A DNA stretch of 64,000 nt, from positions 28,841,513 through 28,905,512 of the forward strand of contig NC_080677.1 in NCBI RefSeq assembly GCF_030445035.2. The letters run 5' to 3'. A program made the translations under genes and the position numbers. This DNA is from Dasypus novemcinctus. Its lineage: Eukaryota > Chordata > Mammalia > Cingulata > Dasypodidae. Below are positions 23,232 to 35,925 of this stretch, piece by piece. The first letter of the stretch is position 1. Each line of letters starts with the position of its first letter. The notes beneath the pieces are model-generated. The model made no database searches. It worked only from the letters and a program-made list of their open reading frames with translations, and had not been told where the DNA came from.

Positions 23232-23687
23232 TGTATTCATCAGCATTCTCCATAGAAACAGAACAACGAGAGATTCATATATAGAGAGAGACACGTGTAA
23301 ATCTCCGATGAATTTTATTACAGGATTTGGTTCACTTGACTGTGGGGATTGGCAGTTGTTAATTCCGTAGGGCAGGCTGCAGACGGGGAACTGGGATGAA
23401 GTCTTCAATGAATCACCAGGAGAAGCTGGATGGTTGAAAGAGAGAGATTCTCTTGACTGCTGAAATCCTCAGGTTTCCCATTAAGGCCTACAGCTGATTG
23501 GATGAGACTTCTCTCATCGCTGAAGGCAGTCTCCTTTGTTGATTGTGGATCTAACTGGCCGCAAATGCAATCAACTGACTAATGACAAACCCACGAAATA
23601 TTCTCTTAGTAACAGGCCAGTGCTAGCTTCACCAAACAATGGGACACCATAATCTAACCAAGCTAACACATGAACTTAACCATCACA
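23232..23687 (+). mobile_element. ERVL/MLT2-like LTR
   Basis: Starts TGTATTCATCAGCATTCTCC and CATAGAAACAGAAC and ends AACTTAACCATCACA. This matches the mammalian LTR pattern that opens with a TTCTCCAGAGAAACAGAACC-type motif and closes with TTAACCATCACA. About 456 bp. No clear target duplication. Confidence 0.7.
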
Positions 23688-24098
23688 CTAAGAAAAAGAT
23701 AATTAATGACTTTGTGATGGTGAGGGCATCATCAGAAAGTAACAGGTGAAATGTGCAGACAATACTTTGGAGATCAAGGGCAGACCTTTGGAAGTGGAGG
23801 GCGGAGCTTTGGTTAAACTTTCAAAGGTAGCAGCTAATACTGCCTTAGGGCAATAAAAAATACAAATGCCTGCAAATCTGAATTTATACACTAATAAACC
23901 TAGCCAGTGGCATTCTCTGAGTCTGTGCATTGTGTAGATTCACATATTCACTCAGCACTAGTAAAGCACCTGCTATGAAGCAATACATTGTGCCACAATC
24001 ATTCATTCATCAGTTTTTTACTTAGTGTCTCCTTTGTGCTGGGGATACAGTGACAGACGTGGTGGACTCCATCCCTTGTAGTCAAATGTAGGGCCTCG

Positions 24099-24517
24099 GG
24101 AAGCGGACTTGGCTCAACGGATAGAGCATCCACTTACCACATGGAAGGTCTGTGGTTCAAACCCAGGACCTCCTTGACCCGTGTGGAGCTGGCCCATGCT
24201 TGGTGCTGATGCGTGCAAGGAGTGCTGTGCCACGCGGGGGTGTCCCCCACATAGGAGAGCCCCACGCACAAGGAGCACGCCCCGTAAGGAGAGTCACCCC
24301 ACGCAAAAGTAAGTCCAGCCTACCCAGGAGTGGTGCCGCTCACACGGAGAGCTAATGCAGCAAGATGATATAACAAAAAGAAACACAGATTCCCAGGCCA
24401 CTGACAAGAATAGAAGTGGACACAGAAGAACACACAGCAAATGGACACAGAGAGCAGACAACTGGGGCGGGAGGAAGGGGAGAGAAATAAATAAATAAAT
24501 AAATCTTTTTAAAAAAA
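24099..24517 (+). mobile_element. DAS-type SINE
   Basis: The only full-length young SINE between 18 and 32 kb. Perfect 15-bp target duplications AAATGTAGGGCCTCG lie at 24084-24098 and 24518-24532. The A-rich tail includes (AAAT)n. Confidence 0.95.
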
Positions 24518-24584
24518 AAATGTAGGGCCTCGAAGATGAACCAGACGGAAGTCCTGGCCTGCACCCATCTCCTTGATCATTGAT

Positions 24585-24745
24585 AAGGGTTTACTCTGTG
24601 ACCGGTGCTGTTCTAAATACCATATATGTGTTAACTCATAATCCTATGAGGTCAGTGCTGTTATCACCTGCATTTTACAGATAAGGAAACTGACATGCAG
24701 AGAGGTAGAGTTACTGTCCAAATCACACAGCTAATGGTTAGAACT
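24585..24745 (+). repeat. MIR/L2-type relic
   Basis: Contains GGTGCTGTTCTAAATACC, CTATGAGGTCAGTGCTGTTA, CATTTTACAGATAAGGAAAC and AAATCACACAGCTAATGG, the usual order in this ancient module. Confidence 0.75.
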
Positions 24746-27700
24746 GTATAGTCTTTGCCCCTCACTGCCATGCTGTATGTGAAGGGAGACTCTCGGGTTA
24801 GGGAAAAAGTACCCCATTCTTGGAGAGAGGTGGGGATAGATAAAGTACTTTGGGGGAGTTCCAGGTGGGAAAGGGGAACAGAGTGGGCTGGGCCCCTGTC
24901 TCCTTCCCACTCTGTCAGGGAGCTGAGCGAGGGCTAGAGGACAATTCTAGCCAGAAGTAAAGCAGAAAAAGCCTCTGCCTTGGTGTCTTGGGTCCTAGTT
25001 CTGGTTTATCCAGGATCTAACTGGTAGGTCTCTCCCCTGCCCAGGCCCTGTTTCCTCAGGACTAAATGAGGGTGTTGCACAACATTCTCTACTCAGGAAG
25101 AGAGTTCCACAGAGAAGGGAGGGTCCCACTCCTGCTCACCAAACCAGGTTTCCTGGCCAAAAGACAGAGATGGGTGGCTCTGAGGGCCATGGGGTCAGAC
25201 AAGTGACTTGCCAGAACGCCCAGGCGGCTGTGAAGGGATATCTGCATTTCATCATTTGCCTCCCTGCTGCTGCTGTGTCTGCTTCCTTCCCTGGTTGGCA
25301 GGGTGGCAGAGCCTGTGTGTCTAAGGTTTAAACTGGATGGTTCTTTTGCATGAGAGAGATACACATAGAAATAGCTATAGGGAGGGACAGGAGCCATTGA
25401 GAGCCTGCCTTGTGTATCTGCTTTGAAATTGTGAGGGGTTAAGTGCTTTCAGCTACTGAAAGTAGCCTAAAATATCCAAATAATAGTTGTAGCTTTATCC
25501 ATTTGCTAAGTTTCCTCTGAATGGGGCTGTTAGTGATTTTTTAGTAAGGCAGAAGCATCCAAGCCTAGTTTTCCATGTTTTCCAGGTTAAGTTTCTTAAG
25601 AAATTAAAAACAATTAGCAAAAAAAAAAAAAAAAAAGTCCACATGAGATAAGGTTCTATGTAGACCAGTTAATGAATGGAATGGTGGCTGGGGCTTATCT
25701 AGTTTCTGAAACCTGGAAGCAGAATTTAGCTAATTTTCTTGAAGGTCATACATACTACAGGGAAAGTAGGACCCAGTTTGGTCTGACTAATCTTTGTCTT
25801 CTCTGTGCAACTCCATCAGTAGTGTATGAACTTTGTGCTAGATTACTGTTGGGATCGGTTCATCCCCCCGTGGCATTTTTGGGCATCTTGAATAATGCTG
25901 CAGTGGTGTTCACATCATCACTTTATCCCAGAATACCCAAGTGGCACCTTTCAACAAATAAGGCATCCTTACCTTCAGCACTTGTAGAACTGGTCTGTGA
26001 GGAGGCTATGGATTAAGCGCTCTAAAAGAAATCTTACTCAAGAGAGAAGTAGCTTCCCAAGAAGCAGAACCTCTTCTGATGTTTCGCAGTCTGGGTGCTA
26101 GCATCCCTGCGGTAGTTGTACACTTGCCTGAGGTAGCAAGGAATGGTGGCTCTTTCTTAATTTATTTTCAGTCTTAATTCAATAAATAAATGTCAGTTTT
26201 CTACACGTCCAGAACTATGGTAGAAGGAATGTGTTTTGGAAGCCCATGTTATATATTTTAGGCTGTAGCTTTTCAGAAATGGGCCCTTGTATTTGCTGAG
26301 TTAGACTTATTGATGGGATGTGCTTTTAACAGGAAGGGGGAAATACTCTAAAATGATTTCTTTGGTAGTGATGGCCATTGGGTGGGGAATATCACTTTGG
26401 CGTCACCCATCTGAGCCTGAATGTCACACAGAAGGCAGTTGAACTGATATGGTTTTAAAGGGTTCAGAGAATTGTGTTACATGAAAGGAAGGGGAAATAC
26501 AAGTGAAAGGAAGTGATAAACTTTTAATAATCATAGGGCATTTCTAAAACATGGTACTTGGAAGTTAGTTTTGACTCTCTTGCTCCTTGATGATTTTATG
26601 GAGTTTGATTTTTCTCGTTAGGTTCCTTATTGTCAAACCAATTTGATGGCAACACCATGAGTTGACAGCCTTCTCTAAATTGAAAACAAAATGCAGCTAT
26701 TCCCATCCACAAACCCATCAGATACACGACGATATTTTGTTAGAGCAGGAAGATCTTTTCATTTATGTATGTGTTTACGAAAAGAACCAACTTCTCATCT
26801 GAGTTGTTTGATTTTAATGAACCATGATTTAGTTTAAAGGGGAGTCATCTTTGCCTCCTGAGCATTTTATTTCTAGGGGGATGAGCTCTTTGTGTTGGAA
26901 TCCAAAGTTTCTTGAAATCATTTGACTGCTGAGAATGGTGCATTGACCTGCCTCAAGAGGTCCTGAGCTACTCAGATGATTAAGAAGGCTCTAAAATAAT
27001 TTTAATTATGTAATTATAAAGAATATATTCTTCTTGTAAAAAATTAAGACATTACAGATAAAGTACCACCTCAACTCTGGTGTCCTTTCCTCTCATTCCA
27101 CAAGTACCCACTGTTCTCATATTGTGTGTTTTCTTCCAGATCTTTTTCTTTGCATTTACATCCATAGATATCTGCCTGTAAAATGTATATAGAAAGAGTT
27201 GTGTGTGTTTGCAGGGCAGACGGTATGGGCAAGTATATAAATGATATCATAGTCTATCTAATATTACTTTCTGCAACTTGAGTTTTCTAAGTGACAATAT
27301 GTCTTGAAGATCTTTCTATGCAGTACCTACAGCTCTATCATGTTCTTTTTCATTGTTGATCCTGTCTGTTTCACTTAAAATGGTACCTACCCAGTGATTC
27401 TGAAATAAATGCTTGCCGTGGCCTGGGCTGAAAGGGTTCTGGTTCTGGTTCTGGATGGGATCCAGTAGCTGGGTGGAATGAGACGACTGGACCTGGGGCT
27501 ACCACACAAAGGAGAGCAAGCAGATGCTGCCACCTCTGCACAAACCAAGAGTACACGTGGCTTATTCATCTGTATCTATTTCTGCCTTTTTCCCTTTTGA
27601 GAAATTAATATTTTCTTAACAGATTACTTCCAATTTTGAGGTAGACCAGGAATGATGTTTTATTTTAACTTATCTTAAACCTCAATTCAATAAATAAATC

Positions 27701-29624
27701 TCAGTTTTATGATATCTGGTAACATTAAAGTATTTCAGCTTCGCTAAGAGCTGTTCTTTAATGTCCTGTAGAGACTCTGCTGTCTTGTGAAGGGAGAGAG
27801 AGGGCTGCGTAAGCATCCTGGACCAGCTGTGTTGCCAGTCCCTGCTCTGCTTCCAAGCTCCTGCCTGGCCTTGAGGACTCTTCTCTCCCCTCTGGGCCTA
27901 CTGGCCTGAATGCTTTTCTTGGCCAAAGTTATTGGCTGGGGCTAAGCTGTGTTGCAATAACAGATCATTCTGAACTCTCAGTAGCTCAAGCAGCAAATGT
28001 CTATTTCTTGCACACACTCAAAGTCCGTCCCTATTTGGCAGGACGCTGTGCTCATTGTGGTCACTGGTCGGCCCAGGCTGATGGAGCAGGGGCCGTCTTG
28101 AATGCTGCTGGTCATCATGGAGCAGAAATAGAGGGATGAATTTTCAGTGATCAGTTACACTTGATGCCTGAAGTTTCTAGCCCAAAGTAAGTCACACTGC
28201 TGCTGCCAGAGCAAGTAACTGGAAGGAAACAGGGAAGTGTAATCCTACCAAATACCAAGGAGGAGAACCCAAACTATTTAATGAACAGCATACTGCTGCC
28301 ACTATTTTGTTTTTCAAGGAAAGGGTAAGAAAGTCTGAAAACCTTCCTATGGTGAATAAAGTTGTAACCCATAAGCCTATCTTTTCTGTGTTTATAAAAT
28401 CACTGACATTTTCCTTTTGCTGCCAAGTCCCAGAGAGCAGCAGCCTCTTTGGGTATCATGTTTCCAGAAGTGAACAGAGCTGGGGGAGGAGAGGTCAGGA
28501 TGGGGGCAGAGGCTGATGGCACTGAGCCAGATTCCACAGTAACCTGGATGCCAGCAAAACTGGTCTTTGTTATATATCTGAATATCTTTCCAGCCTCTGG
28601 GCAGAAAGTAGCAGCAGCAGCAATACTTGTAGAATGACCTGGTTACATAGAGTTCCCTGCTTAAAAAAACTTTGCCTTTTTAGTTCTAAGTTAGCATTTG
28701 CTACCTTGTTAAATCATACCTCAAGGAATAGGACTCATATCTCATGGGAATCTTCTCAACTGGTATTTCAACTCCAATTTGCAAAAAGCTGTGCCGATTA
28801 TTTTGAAACATACAAAGAGAGTGAATGATGATTCCCAACATTTCCAAGAATTGAGTGTCTAGGCCAAGAGTGAAGTCGCGAGGCCAGTAGGATTACAGGA
28901 CATGATTTCCTTGAGGTTTCTGTTCTCAGTTTAGCCTCCCATCCGTTGGAATAGAGGCCACATTCTGTCTTTTTGTCCTAGGAGTAAACATGCACGTTCT
29001 TCGTCAGGGTGGCTTCTGAACTCTAGCTCTGCTGGAATGATTTTTGCACAGAACGAACCTGTTGCTAATCAGATGGTGTTTGCTAATTTTGTTTTTTTTC
29101 CCCAGGCTGCAGGAAACAGGGGTACACTAAAGGTACCTCTCTTCTTGGGGTGGGGTGGGGGGAGTTATTGTTAAGGATACACAGGAGGGAAGGCAAACAG
29201 GAAACAGGAAAGCAGTTTCCACGGCCACCCAGGCCAGTCTCCCCCTAGCAGTATGCCCACTACTGACCTCCTATGGGTGATTAGGACTCCACATCTCTGG
29301 TGTCCCGCATTCAGCCTCCCTAAGAGAGGGGGCCTCTGATCAGTTCTCGCTGTCCCCTTCCAGTGTGGAGGGCTCCTCTGGTTGGGATGACTGGAAGTCC
29401 TCAGGAGAGCTACAGAACCCCCTGGCTCCCTCCGTCTTCTCACCACACTTCCAGTTTCTTGCTCCGTGTCTGTCTGTCCTGCCAGATTCTAAACTTTATG
29501 AAGGCAGCAAGCTACTTCACCTCCATGTGCCTTGTTTTCCTCACTGTAGATTGGTGGGCAGTAAAATGACATCCGTCACTTACAGGCATAGTAAGGATTA
29601 AGGTAGAAAAGAGAGTAAATGAGA

Positions 29625-29712
29625 TGATAATTCCTGAGTATTTACTCTCTGCCAACCCTGGTCTAGGCACTTGGCATGTATTATTAGATCATTTAATCCT
29701 TACAATGCCACT
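29625..29712 (+). repeat. MIR/L2-type relic, interrupted by family A
   Basis: CTGCCAACCCTGGTCTAGGC and ATTTAATCCTTACAATGCCA match the ancient module seen at 21805 and 24585. It appears to resume at 30309 (CCACTTTTGAGGAAATGAGG), after the family A insertion. Confidence 0.6.
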
Positions 29713-30300
29713 TAAAAAAATATATATATATATATTTTAAATTTTTTAAAAGATACTTAGATTACATAAATGTTACATAAAAAAATATAGGGGAATCCCC
29801 ATTTGCCCCATTCCCTACCCCTCCCACATTTTCCCATGTTAACAACATCCTTCATTCATGTGGTGTGCTTATTATAATTGATGAACACATTTTGAAGCAT
29901 TGCCACTAGGTGTGGATAGTTTACATTGTAGTTTACACTCTGTCCTGCACAATTCTGTAAGTTTTGACAAGATACATAATGGCCTGTATCTGTCTTTGCA
30001 ATATCATTCAGGACAATTCCCAAGTCCCCAAAATTCCCCCATATTACACCTATTTTTCCCTCTATCTCCAGTGGCCACAGCCTCCACATCAGTGATAAAA
30101 GTTCTTCCATTGCTAGAATCACAATAAGTCTATAGTAGAATACCAGTGAGGCTACCCTCGTCCATAGTTCACTCCCCACTCCTGAGGATTCTGGGATGGT
30201 GATGCCCACTCCCACCCTGACTGAGAGGGGGCTTAGATCCCATGGGGCAGATGGATGAACTCTCTTGCTTGCACTTGCAAACTCTCTCTGTTTCTTGGGT
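29713..30300 (-). repeat. Family A repeat, copy 3 (3' part)
   Basis: A tract of TA-rich and A-rich sequence, then sequence aligning with 961-1480 and 46066-46600: ATGTTACATAAAAAAATA, then TTTTGAAGCATTGCC and CAGGACAATTCCCAAGTCC. Only the 3' third of the repeat is present. A minus-strand frame of 119 codons at 29856-30215 covers it. This copy is more diverged than copies 1 and 2. Flanks TTACAATGCCACTT and TTACACCACTTTT may be an eroded target duplication. Confidence 0.7.
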
Positions 30301-30308
30301 TGGTCGTT

Positions 30309-30398
30309 ACACCACTTTTGAGGAAATGAGGCTGCTCACTGCCTGTGACCGCCCCTCTGGGGCCCGTTTTCTACAACACCACTTTTGAGGAAACGAGG
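30309..30398. repeat. Local direct repeat
   Basis: ACACCACTTTTGAGGAAATG near 30309 recurs as ACACCACTTTTGAGGAAACG near 30375, each followed by AGGCTG, about 65 bp apart. It is a small tandem-type duplication within the resumed MIR/L2-like module. Confidence 0.7.
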
Positions 30399-32385
30399 CT
30401 GGAGAGGTGTGGCCGTGGCTGTTGAGTAGTGGAGCGGGGATTTGAGCTCAGTCCAGCTGGCTCAGAGCGCCTGTGTTTAATCCCTGTGTTATTTGCCTCC
30501 CACAGTGTGTGTGAAGCATGTAGGTGGCTGCTGGTCCCTGAGAAAAGTGCTTACTCCCTGTGAGCTGCTGCATGCTGTGCCTGCTGGGAGCTCAGGGAGG
30601 CTCTGGAATGACTTTCCCGGGCTCCCTCCACCCCCACCCCCCCACACACACCCTGCTGCCACACCTCAGGCTGACGTTGTTGGTAGGATGTTGTGTGGCT
30701 TCTGGCAACTTGTGGAGACTGCTGGGCCAGGCTTCCAGATTTGCCATGTTGAGGCAAGGCAGAGCAGATTCAAGGGCTGGGGCGGGCGCCTCATCAAGGA
30801 ATGTGACACCATTTGGCATTATCTTTAATCCTCTGGTTGGCAACGTGGAATTTCTCAGGGGCAGGGCTTTAAATAGCAAAGAGGAGTTAGGTGCATTATT
30901 AGTCTTCTTTACAAAATAAAAGCTAGGTAAACCGAATACAAAGAAACATGAGAGAGTGATAAGGAATAGAAGCAGGGTCCAAAAGTATACCTTTGGTATA
31001 ATACCAAACATGCACAATATTAGGGTACATATAAATTCCCATAGATAAAAGGGGAAAGGAAATACTCCAGAATGTGCTCGGTGTGGTTATGTCGTGGGGA
31101 AGTGGAGGGGAAAGGTGATTTGATTATTTTTGCTAAACTTTTTTTTTTTTTTCATTTCCCATTTTTTCTGTAGTGAGTACGTACTGCTTTTATACTCAGG
31201 GGGAAAGTTGTTAAAACACAGAAAGGAACATCTGGAGAATATCTTTATAAAATGACTTTTCATTTTAGCATGTCATTTATAAAGCATGCATGTTTCCTTG
31301 CAGGGTCTCCTGGTGCAGTGGAGAGGAAAGAGAGAGGTAGGGCAGAGATAAATCCCTTTTTAGAAAGTGGAACTGAGTGTGTCTGTGGTTTGAAACACAA
31401 ATAGAAGCCATCCTCTGCCCGTGAGTCCCAGGTGCTCTCTACTGGGTCCCGGTGGCTTGGTCGCGTGACGTGACACAGCGTTCTGACAGCGGGTCAGCCC
31501 CAAAACCCCGCTTGAGCCCCTTTGTTCTGGGTTGTGGACTTCGGTTCAGGCCTCCCTTCTCCAGACTTCTGGTTGGCACAGACCTTCCGGGTTCCTCCTT
31601 CCCCTCATTTCAAGAACTCTTTGTTTCCTTCATTGTCAGCCTCTTCCTCTTCTTCTGCATATTCTGGTGACTATGTATTTTTTTTCCCCTGCATTTGATG
31701 ATCTTTGGGTTTCTGTTGGTTACGGTGTTCGTCTTGTCTTCAGGTCTCCTGAGGTCAGAGGTAATATCTTCTTTATTGATCCTGATTGCTTGTAAGCACG
31801 TAATGAATACACATGAGCAAATGAATGAATTCCGAGGTCATGTGCTCTTTGGAGGCCTATTAGCTTTCACCTGCCTCTCCTGAGCTGTGTAAGCCTGTCT
31901 CTGACCTTTCCTTACCTGGGACTGCCCGTTAGTAACTCTGTCCCTGGGAAGTGTGGCCCTCTATAATCTACTTCCCCTCCAGCTTCTCTTTTGCCCAGCA
32001 GACTCCTGGCAGCTGGCCAGCATGGGAGTGTGCAGTGGCACCCAGGGGACACAGGAGCCTTCTTTGTCCCATGAGCTTGCTGTTTGTTCTAAACAGCTAA
32101 GCTACGAGAGTGCAGAACTGGTAAACCGCTATTGACGGACTACAGACTCAGAAACCAGTGAAAAGTCTGCGACAGTATTCTTGTTAATTAAACCAAGCGT
32201 CAAAGTTATGGTATAGGGTAGATTAAAATAATAGTTTTTTTCTCATTTTAAAAACAAGATCAACCATATTGAAGGTCACTGGGAATTTACCCCAAAGAGA
32301 AAAGTAATAAAAATCACCTGTAATTCCATCACTCAGAAATAGTCCCAATTAACGTTTTGAAAGATGGCCTTCCAGTCTTTTTTCA

Positions 32386-32446
32386 TAATGTGTGTATGTG
32401 TATTTATATGAATATGTGTGTGTGTATATATACATACATGTGCTTG
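32386..32446. repeat. Simple TG/TA repeat
   Basis: Alternating purine-pyrimidine sequence rich in TGTGTATG, TGTGTGTGTATATATACATA. Likely length-variable. Confidence 0.8.
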
Positions 32447-32815
32447 AACAATTTAGGATAATCTATATGAATACTTACATATGAAATTTTATGTATCCTT
32501 TAAAAACCGTTACAAAGAACATTTATGAACAAGACAAATAACCATGGTATAACAATAAATTAAAGCATAATATAAAAGTATATGACTTAATTAGAGTCCA
32601 GGTTGTCCAGAGCGGGAAGCAGGAGGAATGAGGAGTTAGTGTACAATGGGTGTAGGGTATCTGCTTGGGGAGATGGGAAAGTTTTAGTAATGGAAGGTGG
32701 TAGGGTCTTGCCACATAGTGAATGTGAGTAATCCCTTTGAATGACAAGTAAAGGCAATACATAATCTTGGGCAGGATCTAACAAGAGAGAGAGAAGGCTC
32801 AAAAGGACATTATGG

Positions 32816-33216
32816 AGGAAACAGATGTGTCTTAAGCACTTGGGCCCCTGCCTACCAAGTGGGAGGTCCCAGGTTCAGTTCCTGGTGCCTCCTAGAGAAG
32901 ACGAGCAAGTCAGCAGCCTGACGTGACAGGCTGGCGTGGTGAGCTGACGTGACAAGATGATGCAACGAGATGTTGCAACGAGGAGACACATAGAGGAAAC
33001 ACAATGAGAGAGACAATGAAGCAGGTAGTGGAGGTGGTTCAAGCAATTGAGTGCCTCTCTCCTATATGGGAGGTCCCAGGTTCAATTCCTGGTACCTCCT
33101 TAAGAGAAAATGAGCAGACACAGAGAGTGCACAGTGAATGGACACAGAGAGCAGACAGTGAGAGCAAACAACAAGGGCAGGGGTGGGGGAATAAATGAAT
33201 AAAATAAATCTTAAAA
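32816..33216 (+). mobile_element. DAS-type SINE, two-headed variant, next to the RBM12 retrocopy
   Basis: Two tRNA-like units (near 32820-32890 and 33020-33100) are separated by a GACGTGACA-rich segment, with a SINE-type tail ending AAATCTTAAAAAAAA. Flanks AAAAGGACATTATGG (32801-32815) and AAAAGGATATTATGG (33217-33231) form a 15-bp target duplication with one mismatch. Confidence 0.85.
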
Positions 33217-35925
33217 AAAAGGATATTATGGGGCAGCCATTTTGTGAAGTGGCAAAGGAGGTGGCAGCTGCATTGGGTTCTGAGAAACTGTTCAGTCTGG
33301 GACTCTCCACTGCTGGGCAGAGGTGCTTGCCCAGGGTTAACTGCAGGCAGGGTTTGGGTACTGCGCCCCTCTCCCCATCTTAAAGTTGGTTTCAGTTGCT
33401 TGCCCACAGGATTGACCTGGCCTCCACTTCATGTTAAGAAAATACATCTTTTGTTTTATCAGATGTGTGAGTGCAGTATGGCTGTGGCCCTCCGTTTGCA
33501 GGGTCTCCCAGTTGTGGCGGGGACCATGGATATTCATCACTTCTCTGGATGGACCATCACCTGATGGGGCACGCCTATTGTAGGGGGTGAATTGGGTGAG
33601 GCTTTCGTTGTTTTTGCCACTGATGAAGATGTAAGACTCGCTATGGTGCGCACACATAGTAAAATTAAAGGGTCAAGAGTCACACTTTGTTGAGTAGTAA
33701 AACGGAAATGTAGAGTATGATTGAACTAAGTTGTAGGCGTTTTGAAACTACCAACTTAGATATGCCTCCTGCAAATGATAGTAGATCAGGAATGAGTGTC
33801 AGGGTCAACTTGCCTACAGCAGGCCCAGTGTAGTTACTGCTGCCACTTCTGTTCATGAAAGCAACAAAAACATGTATTTTCCACAGCCAGCGTCGGAACG
33901 AACCCTCCAGATATGGGGTCTTCTTTTGGGAACCCAACATTTAGCTCAGCCATTCTAAGCACAGCCTCTCCATTGAACACAGTCCCCCACCACCAATTCC
34001 TCTAATCCCAGCGATACCATCTTGGCCACCAGGGCCATCCATTCCCCCAAAACCACTTTCTCCTCTAGTCACTTCAATGCCCCCATGCCTCCTGTGCTCC
34101 CAATCCCTCCAGTCCCTTCTGTGCCACCTATGACCCCATTGCCACCCCATCTCGCTCAGGCTGCCCTTGATCTTGCTACCCATGGTGTCTACCTGCTGGA
34201 ATGAATGGCTCTGGAGCACCTGTGAATATGAACAATAACCTAAACCTTATGTTTCTGGGCCCTTTGAATCCTGTTAATCCAGATGAACAGAGCAGTGTGA
34301 AACCACTTCCTATTAACCCTGAGTGATGTGTATATCAGTGTGCATGGAATGCCCATTTCTGCAATGGAAAACGATGCCAGAGAGTTTTTTTCCTGGGCTC
34401 AATGTGGTTGCAGTGCATTTGTTGAAAGATCGTGTTTGCTGAAATAGTGGGAATGGATTGGTTAAATTTCTCTCCTTTCAGTATACATTTGAAGCCTTGA
34501 AGCAAAACAATGCTGATGGTTCAATGCTGTGTAGAAGTTAGCCTGCCATAGAGAGACAGAGGGTAGCTGCTGGGGGATATATCACTTTTAAGCAAAATAG
34601 AGGACCTTCTAGACAAACCCATCCCCCATCTCAAACACTTCCCAGGTCAGAATCACCCAGTGGGCAGAAAAGGTCAGGTTGGAGATCACTATGTGAGGCT
34701 GGTTTTTGTGTTTACGTGAAAGGGCTAATACTTGAAGCAGAATACAAACAAGTCATTGATTTCTTTTTAATTAGATATTGTGCAAGATAGTATTTGTATA
34801 GCTTATGGACCCAATAGGAGAGCAAATGGTGAAGGCTTTATAGAGTACAGGAATGAGGCTGACTGATGTCATAAACAGTACATGGACAATTGCTTTATTC
34901 ACGTTCATCCAATTACTGAGAAAGGTATGCTGGAAAAGAAGAATATGATTCAAAAAAGACTGCAGAACTTCAGCCGTGACCAGAGGGGAATGATGTTAAA
35001 TCCAGAGGGAGATGCCAACTCTGCCAGAGCCTGTGCCAAATAACACATATTCCATTCAGCATTACCAAGGTGGATGTTCTTCAGTTCCTAGAGGGAATCC
35101 AGGGGGTGAAAATGCAGCTCATGTTCTTGTTGATAACCATGGGCAAGGTCTAGAACAGACATGGGTTCAGTTTAAGGAGGAAGATGATGCATGTAAGTCT
35201 GAACAGTTACGTCATAAAAAACTTATTGGGATAGATGCTTTTGTTCATATAGTTACCCTAGAAGACATGGGGGAGATTATGAAAAATCCCCCTTCCCAAG
35301 GAAAAAATGGGTTAAAGATGCTTGTGCCAGCAAATCATCCAGTTCCAGGAATGCCAGTGTGGGAATGCCTTGTGCTGGTGAACAGCATGCCTTTGCAACT
35401 GTAGGAGCAAAGAAGGCCAACAATGGTCCTCCATTTGACTTTCCTGGTAATTTCGGAAGGACTAATGCCTTTGGGCCACCACTCCCTCCACCAGGATTAG
35501 GAGGGACCTTTGGTGACGCTAGGCCTGGTATGCCTTCAGTTGGAAACCGGGGTTTGCCTGGTCTAGGACTGGATGTTCCAGGGTTTGGAAGTGGCTCAGA
35601 TAATTTAAGTGAGCCATCAGGATTTGGAGGGGGCCCTTAGAATTTTGGAAATGACCCTGGTAATTTGGGTCATTCCCCTACCTTTGGAAGTGGCACTTTT
35701 GGTCTTGGAAATGCCCCTGGGCATTTGAGTGGGCCACCAGCCTTTGGGCCTGGCCCAGTCCACATTGGGGGTCCCCCAGGCTTTGGATCTAGTTCTGGAA
35801 AACCAGGACTGACAGTTATTAAAGTGCAGAACATGGCCTTCACTGTGTCTGTTGAAGAGGTTTTAGATTTCTTTTATGGCTATCGTGTAATCCCAGGCTT
35901 AGTGTGTTTAATATACAATGTGGAG

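Larger units (their letters stand above)
18141..32800 (+). other. Mostly unique, probably intronic sequence
   Basis: This stretch is mainly unique DNA with scattered old repeats listed separately. Stretches 18141-19059, 19286-21399, 21946-23231, 24746-26990, 28251-29624 and 30399-32180 show no gene or repeat that I can name. Positions 27000-27345, 27940-28250 and 32185-32520 look like other ancient transposon relics. A 114-codon + strand frame at 25672-26016 has no recognisable match. If the CpG island is the NOD1 promoter, this is its first intron and may hide small noncoding exons. Confidence 0.45.
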
